Assembly: GCA_028551475.1 (NCBI GenBank)
Contig: CM052362.1
Coordinates: 24,100,021 to 24,164,020 of the forward strand
DNA: 64,000 nucleotides
Direction of reading: 5' to 3'
Source of the DNA: Casuarina equisetifolia
Lineage: Eukaryota; Streptophyta; Magnoliopsida; Fagales; Casuarinaceae
In this document: positions 14,201-26,580 of the stretch, one piece after another
Position numbering within the stretch: the stretch's first letter is position 1
Layout: every line of letters starts with the position of its first letter
Made by a program: the position numbers and the translations under genes
Notes under the pieces: model-generated
The model's database searches: none
The model's input: the letters and a program-made list of their open reading frames with translations, nothing else
Told to the model about the DNA's origin: nothing

Positions 14201-15939
14201 AAACTATATTTTACACCGTGGACCCACCAACGTTTTCATGAATTTATGCGAAAGATTCTTATTTTCATTCGCTGAGATAATTAATTCTTTCAAAGCTGAG
14301 GAAAAACAACCTTACAAAACAGCTTCTCTTTTTCTCATCAAGAAATTGAGAGAGAAAAAAAAAACAGAAAATTCAACCTCGTGCCTCCACTTCTTTTCAT
14401 TAATTAGCCTCCCTTAATTTACAAGGACCACATCAAATCAATAACTTTCTTTCTGTTAATTGATAGAACTATATAAGATTCATTATCACTTTGGATTCAC
14501 CTGTTTGATACTTTCATTTATTGATTTGGATTTTATTTAGCATTTTAATATACTACTAAAATATGAAGGTAATTCCTTTATTTTAAAAAAAAAAAATTAG
14601 TGTCAACCACGCATAAAATCTCACCCAAATTTTTGGTGATGGTTTTATATTTTCAATCACATAATGTATCCTATTTTGTGCCAACTTTTTCTTTCTTTAT
14701 CAATATTATAGGAAATTTTGCAAAAATAAAATCAAATAAAGAATTTAAAGGAAAGAGTTTTGGTTCAAAATTTTGGGATAATCTCATTGACGTGATATAT
14801 TATTGAACTCCTTTTTAACTTTTAAGCAAATACTAAGATATAAAATGATACCATTTGACAGTTTTTTATTTATATATGATTTGAACCTTATTTCTTTTTG
14901 TATTATCATATTAAATTGAATTCCTCAGAAAAACAACAAGAATTCGACACAGAATATGAATAAAAGCTAAGGTGGGCAAATCGCATCCCTTGTCCCTCCC
15001 ATCCCACCTAGATTTCCCATTTAACTTTTAAGATGGAAACTACGTAATTGGCAAGTTGATAAAAGAACAATCTCTTTCACGTGCTAAAACATTAGATATG
15101 ATTCTGAAGCCTGCAAAATCGTTGTATCCTAAGACCTCAGCCAGAATTTCTCCGCTAGATAAGCGCTGGATCTAATACCGTCAGGTATAGGATGTATGTT
15201 TGATAAAGATTTACAGGGTGAGTAGCGGACTGAAAAGGGATGGTGAAACCTGTCGGAAATAAGATAGACTAGAGGGAGGATTCGAAAACTTGGTTGATCC
15301 TGTCCTGCACAGCCTTTTCTGTAAAACCGCCATGGCTGTGATGGACAAGAAAGCAACTGAAGGTGTCAAGGTGAGAGCTTGAGAGAGGCCTGTAATGGGT
15401 TTAACAACAGGAGTGGAAAGGACATATACAAAGGCCATGCATGGACCATCGCCTTTGCTTCCTTCTCCATTCCGATGAGTTTAATTTGGTGGAAGAGAAA
15501 AGGGGTTCCGGAGTGGATGCATGTTTGTGGATTCATCAAACATGAGATTCTTGATTTTGACAAAAGAGAAAAAGAGTTATGAATTGATGTGTATTTGAGG
15601 ACTCTATGTAAGAAGACTGAAAGATAAGATCTATAAGATAAAATATAAACAAAGATTAACTCAGAGGTACAATGGTATATACTCTTATTTCTTATTCACC
15701 AAAGAGTCTATACCATAACTTGTGGAAAAATTTGAAATCACCAGAAAGGGAGGAGAGAAAGGTCTCTTACACTGAAAGATAAGATCTATAAAATAAAACA
15801 TGAACAAGAATTAGCACCAAGAGTGTATATCACAGCTTGAAAATAATATAGAAAAACTTGACCAGTGAGAGAGAGAGAAAAGAGTCTTCGAAAATTACGA
15901 CTGTAACATCCCTTTTCTGTTTACCTGAGGATTATCCAT
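8223..15939 (-). CDS. Unrecognised 700-aa Gln/Ser/Pro-rich, probably nuclear protein
   Basis: Twenty coding exons on the minus strand (from the 5' end): 15925-15939, 13747-13911, 13477-13665, 13313-13393, 13079-13213, 12669-12784, 12439-12568, 12220-12326, 11622-11708, 11432-11545, 11243-11320, 10945-11034, 10740-10853, 10442-10501, 10243-10344, 9457-9561, 8991-9087, 8659-8727, 8409-8569, 8223-8310. Phases agree at every junction and the sum is 2103 nt. Exon 1 codes only MDNPQ. The N-terminus is acidic (Asp/Glu/Phe-rich, about residues 10-45). The middle is low-complexity and rich in Gln, Ser and Pro (QQQQ, HQQQLQQLQLQ). A basic stretch near residue 590 (KAPAQGNKRAARE, KRSR) could be a nuclear localisation signal. 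The end, YEGIGLPVDPHLRLFGSS, is compact and may be the conserved tail. I found no known domain; acidic plus Gln-rich regions suggest a transcription cofactor, which is inference. The gene model is well supported; the function is not. Confidence 0.8.
9750..9840 (-). repeat. Possible tRNA-derived SINE fragment in intron
   Basis: Read on the minus strand, this intronic stretch shows a degenerate box A-like run (TTAATGGTTGATTAC) followed by CTTAGGACCT and GGTTGAAC, resembling the spacing of RNA polymerase III promoter boxes. It is diverged and lacks a clear tail or target-site duplication. Confidence 0.35.
10086..10150 (+). repeat. Possible tRNA-derived SINE fragment in intron
   Basis: TAGCTCAATCGTTA at 10091-10104 resembles a tRNA box A, and CTTGGATTTGAAACTT at 10129-10144 resembles box B at about the normal spacing. 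It lies in the intron between exons 15 and 16 of the Gln-rich gene. The flanks are AT-rich and no target-site duplication was identified. Confidence 0.4.
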
Positions 15940-15973
15940 GCACATCGCTCACAAAACAAGCACCGATCGAGAC

Positions 15974-16054
15974 CTGCACATCAAAAGAGAAACAACGACG
16001 ACATTAGCAGCTGCAGGGTCCAGTCCCTCACAGTGAAGAACAGATTAGAAGAAC
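15974..16054 (-). other. 5' UTR intron of the Gln-rich gene
   Basis: An 81-nt intron with donor CAG|GTTCTT at the 16054 end and acceptor TGTGCAG at 15974 interrupts the leader. The following leader piece leads directly into ATG 15937-15939, which lies 15 nt before the next donor. This supports the choice of the 5-codon first coding exon. Confidence 0.6.
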
Positions 16055-16230
16055 CTGATAATTCTCCTGCCAATGCTCTCTCCGTAACGTTCAATGGCGA
16101 TGATCTGAACAGGACTCGATATAGCACAGAAGATAAGAAACCGAGAGGAAAAGCTGACAGATAGAGTCAGAGGTTGGGAGCAAGAAAACAAACAGCTCTT
16201 TGCATCTCTTGAAGTGAAGCCAGGAGAGTT

Positions 16231-16238
16231 TATTTATA
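16231..16238 (-). promoter_or_regulatory. TATA box of the Gln-rich gene
   Basis: TATAAATA reads on the minus strand, preceded by CCCT and followed by an Ala/Thr-rich leader. It is about 300 nt upstream of the ATG, leaving room for the leader and the 81-nt UTR intron. Confidence 0.55.
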
Positions 16239-18366
16239 AGGGAAAGTGGCAGTATGTGCCCCAGGGGGTTAAAGGCTCCAAATCCTGATTACAAGCCTCT
16301 ACTCTTAAACACTTCGTAATTCTCCTTTTCTCCGGTTTCAGTACACAGATTAGGCTTCAAATCGTGTACAAGGAAAGAACCCACTTGCACTTAAAAGCTA
16401 AGAACACGGACGCTTAATGATAAACCTCGTGATTATCAAAAGTGAAGCGTGTTTTTGCTTCTTCTTCTTAAACAATTTTGTGGGTTTAAGGATGATGTAT
16501 CACCTGATGACTGCTGTTGCATGAGCTTCCACCCGGCATGATTATGGACAAGATAATAACTTGGGAAGTTGACCGCCGTGAAGTGTGCAGTGGACAAAGA
16601 AAAGTAGGAGACCTTTGCATCTCGAACTTTCAGAGCTGGCTCCTTGACAGCCGTTCACGGCCAGCAGATGGTTCACTGTTCACGATGTAACTCCCTCTTA
16701 GAAAGATTCTCACGAAAACTTTATTGACTAAAATCCATCTTTAGTCCCTAAGTGTTTTCAGATTTCAATTTCACCTTTAGATTTCTTTTGTTTCGATAAT
16801 TACGTTTATATATCTTGTTCTAGTTCCAAGTAGGTCAATCTATTAACTTATTGTCAAATTGATTGATTAGTCGTTGATACATAATTCAGATACAATTATT
16901 CATACATTCGTTATAAGCTTTATTTGGTAAATTTTTTCTATTTAATTCCCCACTCTAAGAGAGAGTGATAACTATGAGAAAGACGACATCAATTTAGAAA
17001 AGTAGTTAGTCATTTACCATTGTTCATTTGTTGAATACGAACAACAGTACTATAACATAATATGTCATCAATTAACTGAACAATATATTAATCAAAGAAT
17101 CTATTTGAAATTGAGTTAAGAATTTTAAAATATAATCATCAAAGTTAAGAATGTAATAATTAGATTATATCATAAAGAAAATCTAAGAATTTATTATTTT
17201 TTATCTTTTGTTCTAGTCTTAATTCACGCACTAGTTATACAATCAATTTAGTAAATCTATTATACCTAAAAGTCCACTTCAAAAGAACATACTAATTATT
17301 AAAAAAGAAACGTCTAGCTAACAGAAATTTAGTTAGTTACCGTTATTCATTTGTCTCATACAAAATACGTATTATATATTTAATAGTACAATATGATATG
17401 TCGTTACTTAATTGAACAATGTATCGATCATTTGTAAATGAGTTAAAAACTTTAAAATCTAATTATTAAAGTTGGGAATAAGAGCATTAGATTCCACCAC
17501 CAAAAAATCTACATATTCATTCTCATTTCTCATCAGATTTTAGATGAGTTTTAATCTTGACTTAAACATATCACAAATTTATGTAAAATCTTGACCATTC
17601 AACACAATGCGACTATAAGGAGATGCTTGAGGAGGACTCTTTCGAGAGGTGTCGAAGGGTTCCACTTCCTCAGTGCAACCAAAGGAAGTGGGTAGCCGGT
17701 TTTGGCATATTTTTGCTTTCCACTTCTTTTTCTTTCTTCCCAAGCACATTTCACGCCTGTTACACAGTATCCAAGGCGTAGAAGCATGAACCCTTTTCAG
17801 GTGTCTGTTCTGTAATTGCCTATCCCATCCCAACAGCTATTCCGAAAGGATTTGACTCAACTTCATTCTTTGAACACAGACGACCCCTAAATTAATATTC
17901 CATTACTTGTCAAACGTGAAAACCCCCACAAAAGCAAGACCAGAAAAGGCTAAATGCCAAACCATTTTAAAGGCGGGGGTCTGCCTTTTGTAACTGAGTG
18001 GATTCTGTCGTTTTTCCACGCAAATCCTAATTAATATCTCACACACTCTCTCACGACAAGCATGAACTAAGGATTTTGTTGCATGAGTAATACGTTCCAT
18101 TTAGGATACAAGAGTGTTGCTTTCTGAATCTGAATACTGATACAATATTAAGATATTTCATAATAGTTACAGACTTATGTCAGAAAGCATTGTAGATTTT
18201 TTGACCGTGTAAACAACACCCAACATCCAAAATTCTGATGTATTTTCATACAAAACCTTCAGAAGCGCTACTGGATGTCTTTCATATACACAATATCTAA
18301 GCCATAGAAGCTTAGTTCAGTAGTCCTCCAGTGTAATGCTCACTGACAAGTCCGCAGATCTTGTGG
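16239..18366. other. Intergenic region upstream of the Gln-rich gene, downstream of the MADS gene
   Basis: The first few hundred bases should be the promoter of the Gln-rich gene. From about 16.7 to 17.55 kb the DNA is very AT-rich and contains an old tandem duplication (listed separately). The stretch 17.58-18.10 kb is less AT-rich and has overlapping short ORFs of no recognised family. The last part holds the 3' UTR of the MADS gene. Confidence 0.55.
16985..17515. repeat. Diverged two-copy tandem duplication
   Basis: Copy 1 (about 16985-17195) and copy 2 (about 17311-17515) share, in order, TTAGTTAGT-like, GTTCATTTGT or ATTCATTTGT, ATATGTC, TTAATTGAACAAT-like, GAGTTAA and CATCAAAGTT or TATTAAAGTT blocks. 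Divergence is high. No ORF or terminal repeat marks a transposon, so its origin is unknown. Confidence 0.6.
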
Positions 18367-21300
18367 CTATTGTCCGTTCAGCCGAGGAACGTCGGTCTCG
18401 TAATTTGCAGCGTCGTTGTCCACCCGAACATGCGACCCGTTTATTTGAATCTCCACATGCTCGGGTGGCATCATCTCTGATATGTCTGAGCCCACCATTC
18501 CGTGCTGGTGGTAACATGAAATTAGGGTTCTTAGATTACAGAACCAGAAGCTTAAAAAGTGACAAAGAAAGAAAATGAATGTACAGATACGAGCCACCCT
18601 GGAATAGAAAGGTGATGTGAAGTTTCTTTTGAAAATTATAAAGAATGGTCCATATTAAGTTTAAAAAAAAAAAAAAAACTTATCTTCTTATAAACTACTT
18701 CTTGGACTTTTATATTTTTATGTAGGACTTAACACATGGCTTTATCTAAGCATGAGACAATACTTCCTGTAGAGATTTTTACCTATAAACAAAGAGGTGG
18801 AATATAAAATATAAATTCCTAATAAAATCCTTAATAATGTAAGCTAATAACTCTACATTATTTAACATAACCACTTATCACAATGGTGAAACCTATACCA
18901 TCCCACGATGCTACTTTTTGCATAAATTTTGAACTTACCAATATTCATAATATTGCTAAAGAGAATTTAAACTCTAATATTATGTTAAAAATTATAAAAA
19001 GTAGTTCATATTTAACTTAAAGTCTTAAAACATTAAGTGAAATACAAACATTTTGAAGAAAAAAAAAACATGAGATTAATCATGCTTCTAAAAAAAATTA
19101 AAGGCCAAGAAGCAAGTCATTCATGACCCCAAACCGAAAGTGAAAAGCTAGAGACCATAAGGAAGTTGGCCACTTCGAACTCCCACAAACAAACAGCCCT
19201 TTGCCGACCATTGCCGGCCATTATTACGTTTATAGATCGCAAGATTTCGTTTGAAAATGAAAGAAAACCTGGAGTTGAGGAAACAAGCCCGGAGACAAGA
19301 GGGCGGTGGAGTGGTGCCCTGTCGAGCTGTACCCCTGCGGCCACCCTGTGAGGTTTCCGTCGCTCATGCTTCTTGGATCCGCGCTTGAGCTGCTTCCTTG
19401 AGGAAATGGATCGTACACCGACGATGATAGCTCCCTGTAAAAGGAAGATGACCATTACAATCTAGTCCGTAAGGGATTGACCAATAGAACAAAGTAAATG
19501 GTATGTTCATCTGTTTTTGTAGTTTAATCTAGTCTCACATTTTGTGCTTACATTCTAAGATATCTCTATTCACTCTAAAAATATCTCCAAGTTATGGCTA
19601 TGTTATTATTATGAGTATATTTTAAAACTTTTTTTTATTAGAAACTTCATTCTTATTCAAAAGTCAATTCTAGAATATGATGTCTTGGTATTTACTGACA
19701 AAAAACATCATATATATATGAGTAATTAGTTTAAGATTTTTTATAAATGGAAATAAACCATAGTTGTCAAATGTCACAGTCATGGGATTACTTACCTACA
19801 AAACCTGTGGCCCTTACCTTAAATCACTTGTCATAAACTTTGTATAACTAAAACGAGTATGGCAACAGTTAAATCTTGAATGGCAAAGAATCTCCTTGTA
19901 ACAACTAAGATATAGTATATTTGACAACTAATCAAGGCCAACGAAATAGGCAAGTTAATTAGTTTGTAATTAGTGTAATCATATAAGACACACACATTTA
20001 AAGGACTAGTCTCGAAAATTTGCAACTGACCTAAGCTGGCTCAGAGAAGCAGATGCATCTAAGATTTGGCCATGGCTGGGGCCTCCATCGGGCAACCAAC
20101 TGACAACTTCATTGGCGAAGGAGGCTGGCATTCCTTGCTATTAATCCAAGAAAACTCAGGACCCGTTTTTTCTAATCTCATGATTACTTCTACTAAGCTC
20201 TTCTCTAGTTTAGTTACCTGTATACCGGATGGATCATAAGAGGATAGATGGTTGCTCAACAAGTATTCCTGCAACATGGAAGTTCAGATCCGAATCAGGA
20301 AAAATGAAATGGTTTTTGTCAATTTGAGAATAACCCGATGGAGTTATTAACAGTCTAAGACCTCATTTGCTTTAAAAGTCTTAAGTTCGATACTCATTCT
20401 TTACTATAATAAAAAAATAGCTCACAACCTTTCTTTGGATGACACGAGTCATGGTGTCCACAAGATTTTTCTCGCAGGATTCTAGATCTCCAATTGAAGT
20501 AATCTTTAGTGGATCTGGCTCGTATATCCTGTAGTCATAGAACCCCAAGTTACTTCAAGTCTCATATCTTAAAGAACATTATGTTTACTTTAAAAACAGC
20601 ATAAGAACAAAAATCTGAAGGACCTAATCTGTTCTTCAGCCATTTGAAGTTGCTGCTGTAGTCTAACAATTTCCTGTTGCAGTTCCTATAATGGGGAAGA
20701 TTAACCAAAGTAAAAAATCATGGGAAAAAAGAGGCAAATTTCATTAAGGTGACAAGTGACCTCTAACACAATATCTCTGTCGTACCTCAATGTTGGAGTT
20801 GACAGCCGCAGGACTAAACATCGCAGGTAAAAGAGAAAGAAAAGCATTTAGATCATTCAAGTTTCATAAAAAATTGTTTTTAAAAAAACACAATAAGTTA
20901 ATTGTATGCATATTTAAACTTGGAAAAATATAGGAGAGAAGGAGAGAGAAATAAACAAACTTGGCAATTTGAAGAGCAATATCATTTTCACTCCTTAGTT
21001 GCTGTAAGGTCCTAAGCAAATACTGCTGCGGTACAACGTTAAATTTCATTAATATTTATCTGAATATTTTCTAAAAACGTATGCATTGTCTTAAAAAAAG
21101 AAGAAGTTATATTTAGTACAATGAAACAATAATGAAAATTTTGAATGTTAAAATAAGTTATCTCACCTCCTTGTTTTGCATATCACTGCAAAACGGAAAT
21201 GAATAAATTACCACTGCCAAACAAAGATTTAAAAAATATATATATGAAAATTATAGACATATATGAAAGGGAAAGTGTTTGAGGACATACCAGTGCCTGC

Positions 21301-22773
21301 CTTTGCCAATAATGGCTCTGCAACAAATAAATCAATGAACTTGATCAAAATAACACGTCAACTAAAAAAGCATACATAAATTAATACAAATTAAATCTCA
21401 AACTTTGAGTGCATACTGTTCTCTTTCTTGGTCAGGGAGATTGAGGAAACGAGTAAACACGTCCTCGATCCTGATTTCCGAGAAAACAAACATGTCATGG
21501 AAAATTCTCATTACTTAGTCCAAAATATTCAAAATTTTAGTATTTAATAAGACATATTTGGCGCTTAATATGACATCATAAGGAGGTCTAGGGTACTAGT
21601 CCACCAGCTACTATTTCCATGAAGGAACAAGCATCAATTCATGGAATTGTATTTTATTTTCTGTTCTTTTCTTTTCCCTTTTACACCTCAAGAAATAATT
21701 ATACTAAAAAACCATTATTAACCACATAAATACTACCAATAGCTTCATTTTTCACCAACTTTATTTTGGTGCCCAATGATTGGGTATTGGCCGCTTAGGA
21801 CTTAAGTCTTAGGTTAGACACTTGATACCTTCAAAATCCTATTTATCTAAAACGAAAGGGAGGTGGCAACATAGAGAGGTCAACAAACAAAAAATTCAAA
21901 ATGGATGGAGAAAATCTTATTCAAAGATAATTGTTAAACAATTTCTGGTAATATCTTGGCCTTTAACATATTCATGAGTTCATGTGGTTGGGGAAATTTA
22001 TTGAATTTTACGAAACAATTCTGGATATAATCAAGAAACTCGACAAGTTTTTGTTAACAAGTTGAGGAATCATAACACAAAAGCAAAGTAATACATATAA
22101 CCAAGAAGCAAAACATTCAATCATAAAATTACCAATTGCTTCATTTTTCACCAATTTTTCCGTTACGGTGGTGTAACAAGCTCAAGGTTTAATATACTAA
22201 TAGCCCAATGATTGGCTATTGGCCTCCTAGGAGTCCTAGGGAAACACTTGATACCTCCAAACCTCTTTTATCTAAAACGAGAGGAAGGTGGCAACATAGA
22301 GAGGTCGACAAACAAAGAACACGCAGTGGATGGAGAAAAACTTATTCAAAGCTAACTATCAAACAATTTCTGGTAATATCCCGGCCTTCAAAATATTTCA
22401 TAAGTGTCCGGGGTTGGGGAAATTTTTTATTTCTACATAGAAACTCTGGATATCATCAAGAAACCCAGTCATTTATTTTTACCAAGTTGAGGAATCATAA
22501 TACAAAAGCAAAGGAATACATATAAATAAGAAGAAGAACATGCAAAATTTAAGATAGTCATAGGATGATTCGGAAAATGTAGTAGCACCTTCTTTTGCCG
22601 GAGAAGTGGCTAAGACGACCGGAAGGAGAGAACATGATGAGTGCAATATCAATGTCACAGAGGATGGAAAGCTCGTAGGCCTTTTTAATGAGTCCATTTC
22701 TTCGCTTTGAGAATGTAACTTGCCGATTTGTGTTGTTTTCTATTCTCTTTATCTCCAGTTTAACGCGACCCAT
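18367..22773 (-). CDS. AGL66/AGL104: MIKC*-type MADS-box transcription factor, AGL66/AGL104 type
   Basis: Twelve exons from the 5' end: 22589-22773, 21417-21470, 21291-21317, 21167-21185, 20961-21022, 20786-20813, 20624-20685, 20429-20528, 20218-20268, 20031-20137, 19269-19434, 18367-18504. All phases fit and the sum is 999 nt, giving 332 residues. Residues 1-60 are a complete type II MADS domain ([40 protein letters not shown]). The keratin-like region follows ([20 protein letters not shown], leucine-rich helix, IYEPDPLKI). The tail [13 protein letters not shown] resembles the ends of AGL66 and AGL104. In Arabidopsis these S-clade MIKC* proteins pair with AGL30/65/94 to drive late pollen maturation. 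Very small exons (19, 27, 28 nt) are typical of MIKC* genes. The frame is open and it looks functional. Pollen expression here is inferred from the family. Confidence 0.93.
20350..20420 (+). repeat. Possible SINE-like fragment in MADS intron
   Basis: The stretch around AAGTTCGATACTC resembles an RNA polymerase III box B and is followed by an A/T-rich tail. A matching box A is poor. It lies in the intron between exons 8 and 9. Confidence 0.25.
21736..22540. repeat. Tandem duplication of about 390 bp in MADS intron 1
   Basis: Copy 1 (about 21736-22120) and copy 2 (about 22132-22540) share long blocks: GCTTCATTTTTCACCAA, CCCAATGATTGG, CACTTGATACCT, GGTGGCAACATAGAGAGGTC, AACAATTTCTGGTAATATC, GTTGGGGAAATTT, CAAGTTGAGGAATCATAA and a final AATACATATAA. 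The second copy stops about 50 nt from the exon 1 donor. Each copy has a box A-like and a box B-like stretch, so the unit may contain an old SINE. Confidence 0.85.
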
Positions 22774-25700
22774 CTTGATCCGTCAGCTGCTTCGATGCAA
22801 AAATGAAAAAAGGAAGCAATGCTGGAATTCTTCAGAGGAAATAAACAAGTTTTTTGGAACAAAATGCTTATGACTTCGACGTATGCACAATGCGTGGACA
22901 TGAACTTTTTAGGGAGGGGGTTGTTGAGGGAGAGAGATGGGGAGGGAAATGGTTATAAATGGGTGAGAGGAGAGATAGGACAGAGAGATTCAAGGATGTT
23001 AAAGAAAGAAAAGGTCACAACTTGGCGGTATTTGGTGGTTGATGGGTTTTATGCACTTCGTGGAATTAATGTTATTTCACTTCGTTCTTTTCCTTCGAAC
23101 CAAACAAGATAGGAAACAAGCTCAAGCTATGTCCCTTTTGTTCCTATATAAGTAAGGAAAAGAAAGTCATTGTTTTTTTTTGAGATTCTAGAATCATTCT
23201 AAATTGGGGGGTTTTATGAAATTATAATAAAATATGATAATTGGGATAAACTCTTTTTATTCAAAAAAATAACAATAACATATAAAAAAATATATAACTA
23301 AGGCCTACATAACCACAATGATAATCATAACGAATACAATTCAAATTTCAATTATCTTTCTTTTTTTTTTGCTAAATAAAAGAAAATTTATGAGTATGGT
23401 TTTGAACTCAAGACCTAAGTTATAGATTTCCAATGAACAACTACTGAATTCTTGGCCTATTGACTACATCACAATTATCTTAAACAAAAGATGGCTCATG
23501 AACACTTTGATTAGAAGGATCAGAATCACTCCTTTGTTAAAAAAAATAGATATAAAACATGCAGACATTTAGGAATTAGTCATGTCTAATGACCGTTTCT
23601 TAGGTGTAATTGATTTTATTTTACTTTTTAGTAGCATTTTTTAATTGCATTTCTCTGTCAAACTTAACAAAATGTGAATTTAAAAAAGGCTAAATTCATT
23701 GCAGTAAATACCAAAAATTTAACCTCAAAAATGACAAAAAAAATATTGTTTTTTCATACTATGGCATGAACAACACCATAACAAGAGAAAAGTACGAATT
23801 TCCTGCAATGCTGCCGCCATTCATGAAGATCAATCTTTAACGTTTTCATTCTAAGACTTCTATCTCCTACTACCTATCAACCAAAGTGCAGAAGCACAAG
23901 ACACCAAAAGAAGACTATAATGTCCAAAGGCAGAGTTCAGTTGTGAGTACCTGTGGCTAGTTCTTAGTCTAATTTGTCTTTTTCCGTCTCCTTTTTGCCT
24001 TCCTAGACGACCCAATGAATGACCTTTCGACCTTCCATGGGTTACCATCGCAGATGAGGTCTGAGCTTTTCCCGTCGTGGGTTTCCTGCGGCAGGCTTAC
24101 AGACAACTTCCGGGTTCTGGATTCTTAGGACTTCGACACTTTCCGAGAATGATAACCAGCTCTACACTGACAGAACGCCGGTGAGATTAACTCTTTTGGA
24201 TTCATCAAACAGTCCTTGTAGCTAGGTACATACATAGCTTAGGTTTTGTGGATCTTAGTTCTGCATGCATTAGGTACATTCATAGTCTTGCGCTGCTTTC
24301 ATATTATATTAGGAGAACTCATTTTTAGTAAAAAATAGTTTACAAGAAAGGAGATATGTGGTTCATTTTTATATCAATCTCAGATTCAAGCAATCATGAA
24401 AACACTTTGTGTTTCATATTAATCAATTTGCACGAGAAACCTTTTCAACATAACTCCGTAACAAATGTAAACTTATTGGGCCTAATTTAGTGTCTCAGTA
24501 TGACAAAAAGCCCATTAGATCGTAGTTTGTAAGCTAATTTAGGTTAGTTGGAGTTTACTTAGTTAGGAATTAAGTAGTTTTTGATATGCAGTTAGGATTT
24601 AGTTGGTTTAGTTGGATTCTAATTGTAGGGCTAATTTAAGCACTGAGGTAAATAGTAACGTCTTCGATGACATCAACACGATGTAAGCCCTCATCTCCCT
24701 TTCCCTTAAATCTGTTGTACACCTGAATCATGGAAGGTAATCAGAAAATCCATCTTTGGAGCTCTCCAAAACATTTGTCCATGTTTGGCTAATGAGAAAA
24801 TCCATCTTTGGATCTCTCCAAAATATTTGGACAGTACTAATGGCCCAAGAACTAATATTGAGGCCCCAACATCTCCAAGGTCGTCATCCTCAAAAATTGG
24901 TCCAGCCGACCATGGGCCAACAGAGCTTATAAAATCCCAGATGCCTTGCTTGCTGGGCTAACGTAACCCAATGGCCTGGACCTCCCAACTCAAAATTTCC
25001 GACAGATTTCCCATGATTAATTTTATGTTTGATTGATATGAAACTGGGATTTAGTTTGGCATCTGTGGAGTTTCCTACCTTTGAAGCTAGATTGTCAAAA
25101 GGCCTGTTTTCAAATTTGCTTCGTGCACGAGTTCTGGTAGTTGGGAACTTTGGCTTGGTGGTCGTAATCATGGCTTCTTCCTAAATTTTCCGGCGAATGG
25201 GAAACAAAGGACGGCGGGAGCAGCTATGAATGATCTTTAGGTGACCCATATCAGAACCCACGAAGTCAGAAGACTAACCTAAGTTCGGTTTAGGTTAGAT
25301 TGTCCAGTCGTAATCAAGCTGTCTGAAATTTCCGAGAAGTTTGTTCTTTTGTGGTCAGATTAACGTTAATCTGGTAGAAGGTAGATGAGTCAAAGTGGGC
25401 TCCGTAAACGACGAGGATAAAATAGCTGTGTGGTGGTCGGCGGGACAACTTGTTTTCCAAGGCAAAGAAGGCATAAACTTTTCTTACGTTGTATGTCTAT
25501 ACTTCTATTGTCTTGGAACTTGACAGTTTTAACTTTTTTCCATAGAAATCAACGGGCATGACTGACAAAAATGATCACCTTTCATTATAGCCCATTGTTT
25601 AGATGCAAAACCTCCTTCATAAAACTTAAACTTTATTTCGTAGTGGTTGTAAGGCAATTGTTGGAATATCTCATATTTCATGTAATCTACCATGAAAATT

Positions 25701-26580
25701 AGTATTTTCATGTCTTTACAAGTTGGTAAAATTGATATACAAACACGTTATTCATCTTTTTATAAACTAGTTTTAATGAAAAAAAAAAGTTTTGTAACTT
25801 AACATCAAAATTGATTATTTGAATGCACAAAGCTTTATTATAGTCTGCAATTTAAGTACAACACCTCCTCATGATATCTAGCAATCAAGAGAGGAATTAC
25901 GAAATTCTAATTTTGTCTCATTAATCATCATTTCTTGACATAAATAGACCACTCTACATTCCTATGAGTGTTTCAGTTCAAATAGAAGGTGATCCACAGC
26001 TATTAAGTAAGAAATTGGTTCAACTAGTATAAAATTAAGGTCAAACATATCAAAGAAACACAATTATAAAACTCACAATTTTATCATATAGTAACTATTA
26101 TGAGAGGATTGGATCATCTAGTATTTCTTGTAATCTACTATAAAGCTCTTTACAACTCAGTTTTAAAGAAGGAAAAAAAAAAAGATTATTTGGCATCAAT
26201 AACTCATGTTTGTGATACAAATGTTAATAAAAAATTTTCTGCATATGATTAAAGACCCGCAGCTTCCCAGATACATGATTATATGATACCTAGTCGAGCC
26301 TCGAAGAGGCAACAGACAGCCAAACACGTAAGAAAACCATTAAAACTATATTAAGAAAACCATTAAAACCATATACAAAGGTCCATCACGAGAAGATGCA
26401 CTACGCCGTTGCTGACATGATCAACCCCCACTTCTTGCATGAACATTTCCTAATTCTAAATCCTTTCTCCGCCACAATCCTCCCAAAAGCGAAAGAAAGA
26501 CTACTGTAAAACACAGATCGGGCTACTACTTTCTATACAATTATTGCTCTTCTTTCTGTTCCTAAAGATTTTGCAACAGC
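22774..26580. other. Intergenic region, MADS promoter to HIPP 3' side
   Basis: The first 350 bp should be the leader and promoter of the MADS gene; a possible minus-strand TATA element (TTATATAGG) lies near 23136-23147. A SINE-like stretch lies at 23384-23470. From 23.8 to 25.5 kb the DNA is less AT-rich but carries only short ORFs without family resemblance, including a 93-codon minus-strand frame at 24890-25171. The rest is AT-rich with no recognised gene. Confidence 0.5.
23384..23470 (-). repeat. Possible tRNA-derived SINE fragment
   Basis: On the minus strand GCCAAGAATTCAGTAGTTG (23438-23456) is box A-like and TGAGTTCAAAACC (23398-23410) is a good box B match. Spacing is tRNA-like. A T-run at 23361-23370 on the plus strand would be the A-tail of the element. 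Confidence 0.45.

Noticed and set aside
15129-15582. Overlapping ORFs on both strands in intron 1 of the Gln-rich gene
   Set aside because: They have no recognisable family and lie between exons whose phases already fit together.
24890-25171. 93-codon minus-strand ORF
   Set aside because: No family resemblance and no other evidence of a gene; ORFs of this length occur by chance in less AT-rich DNA.
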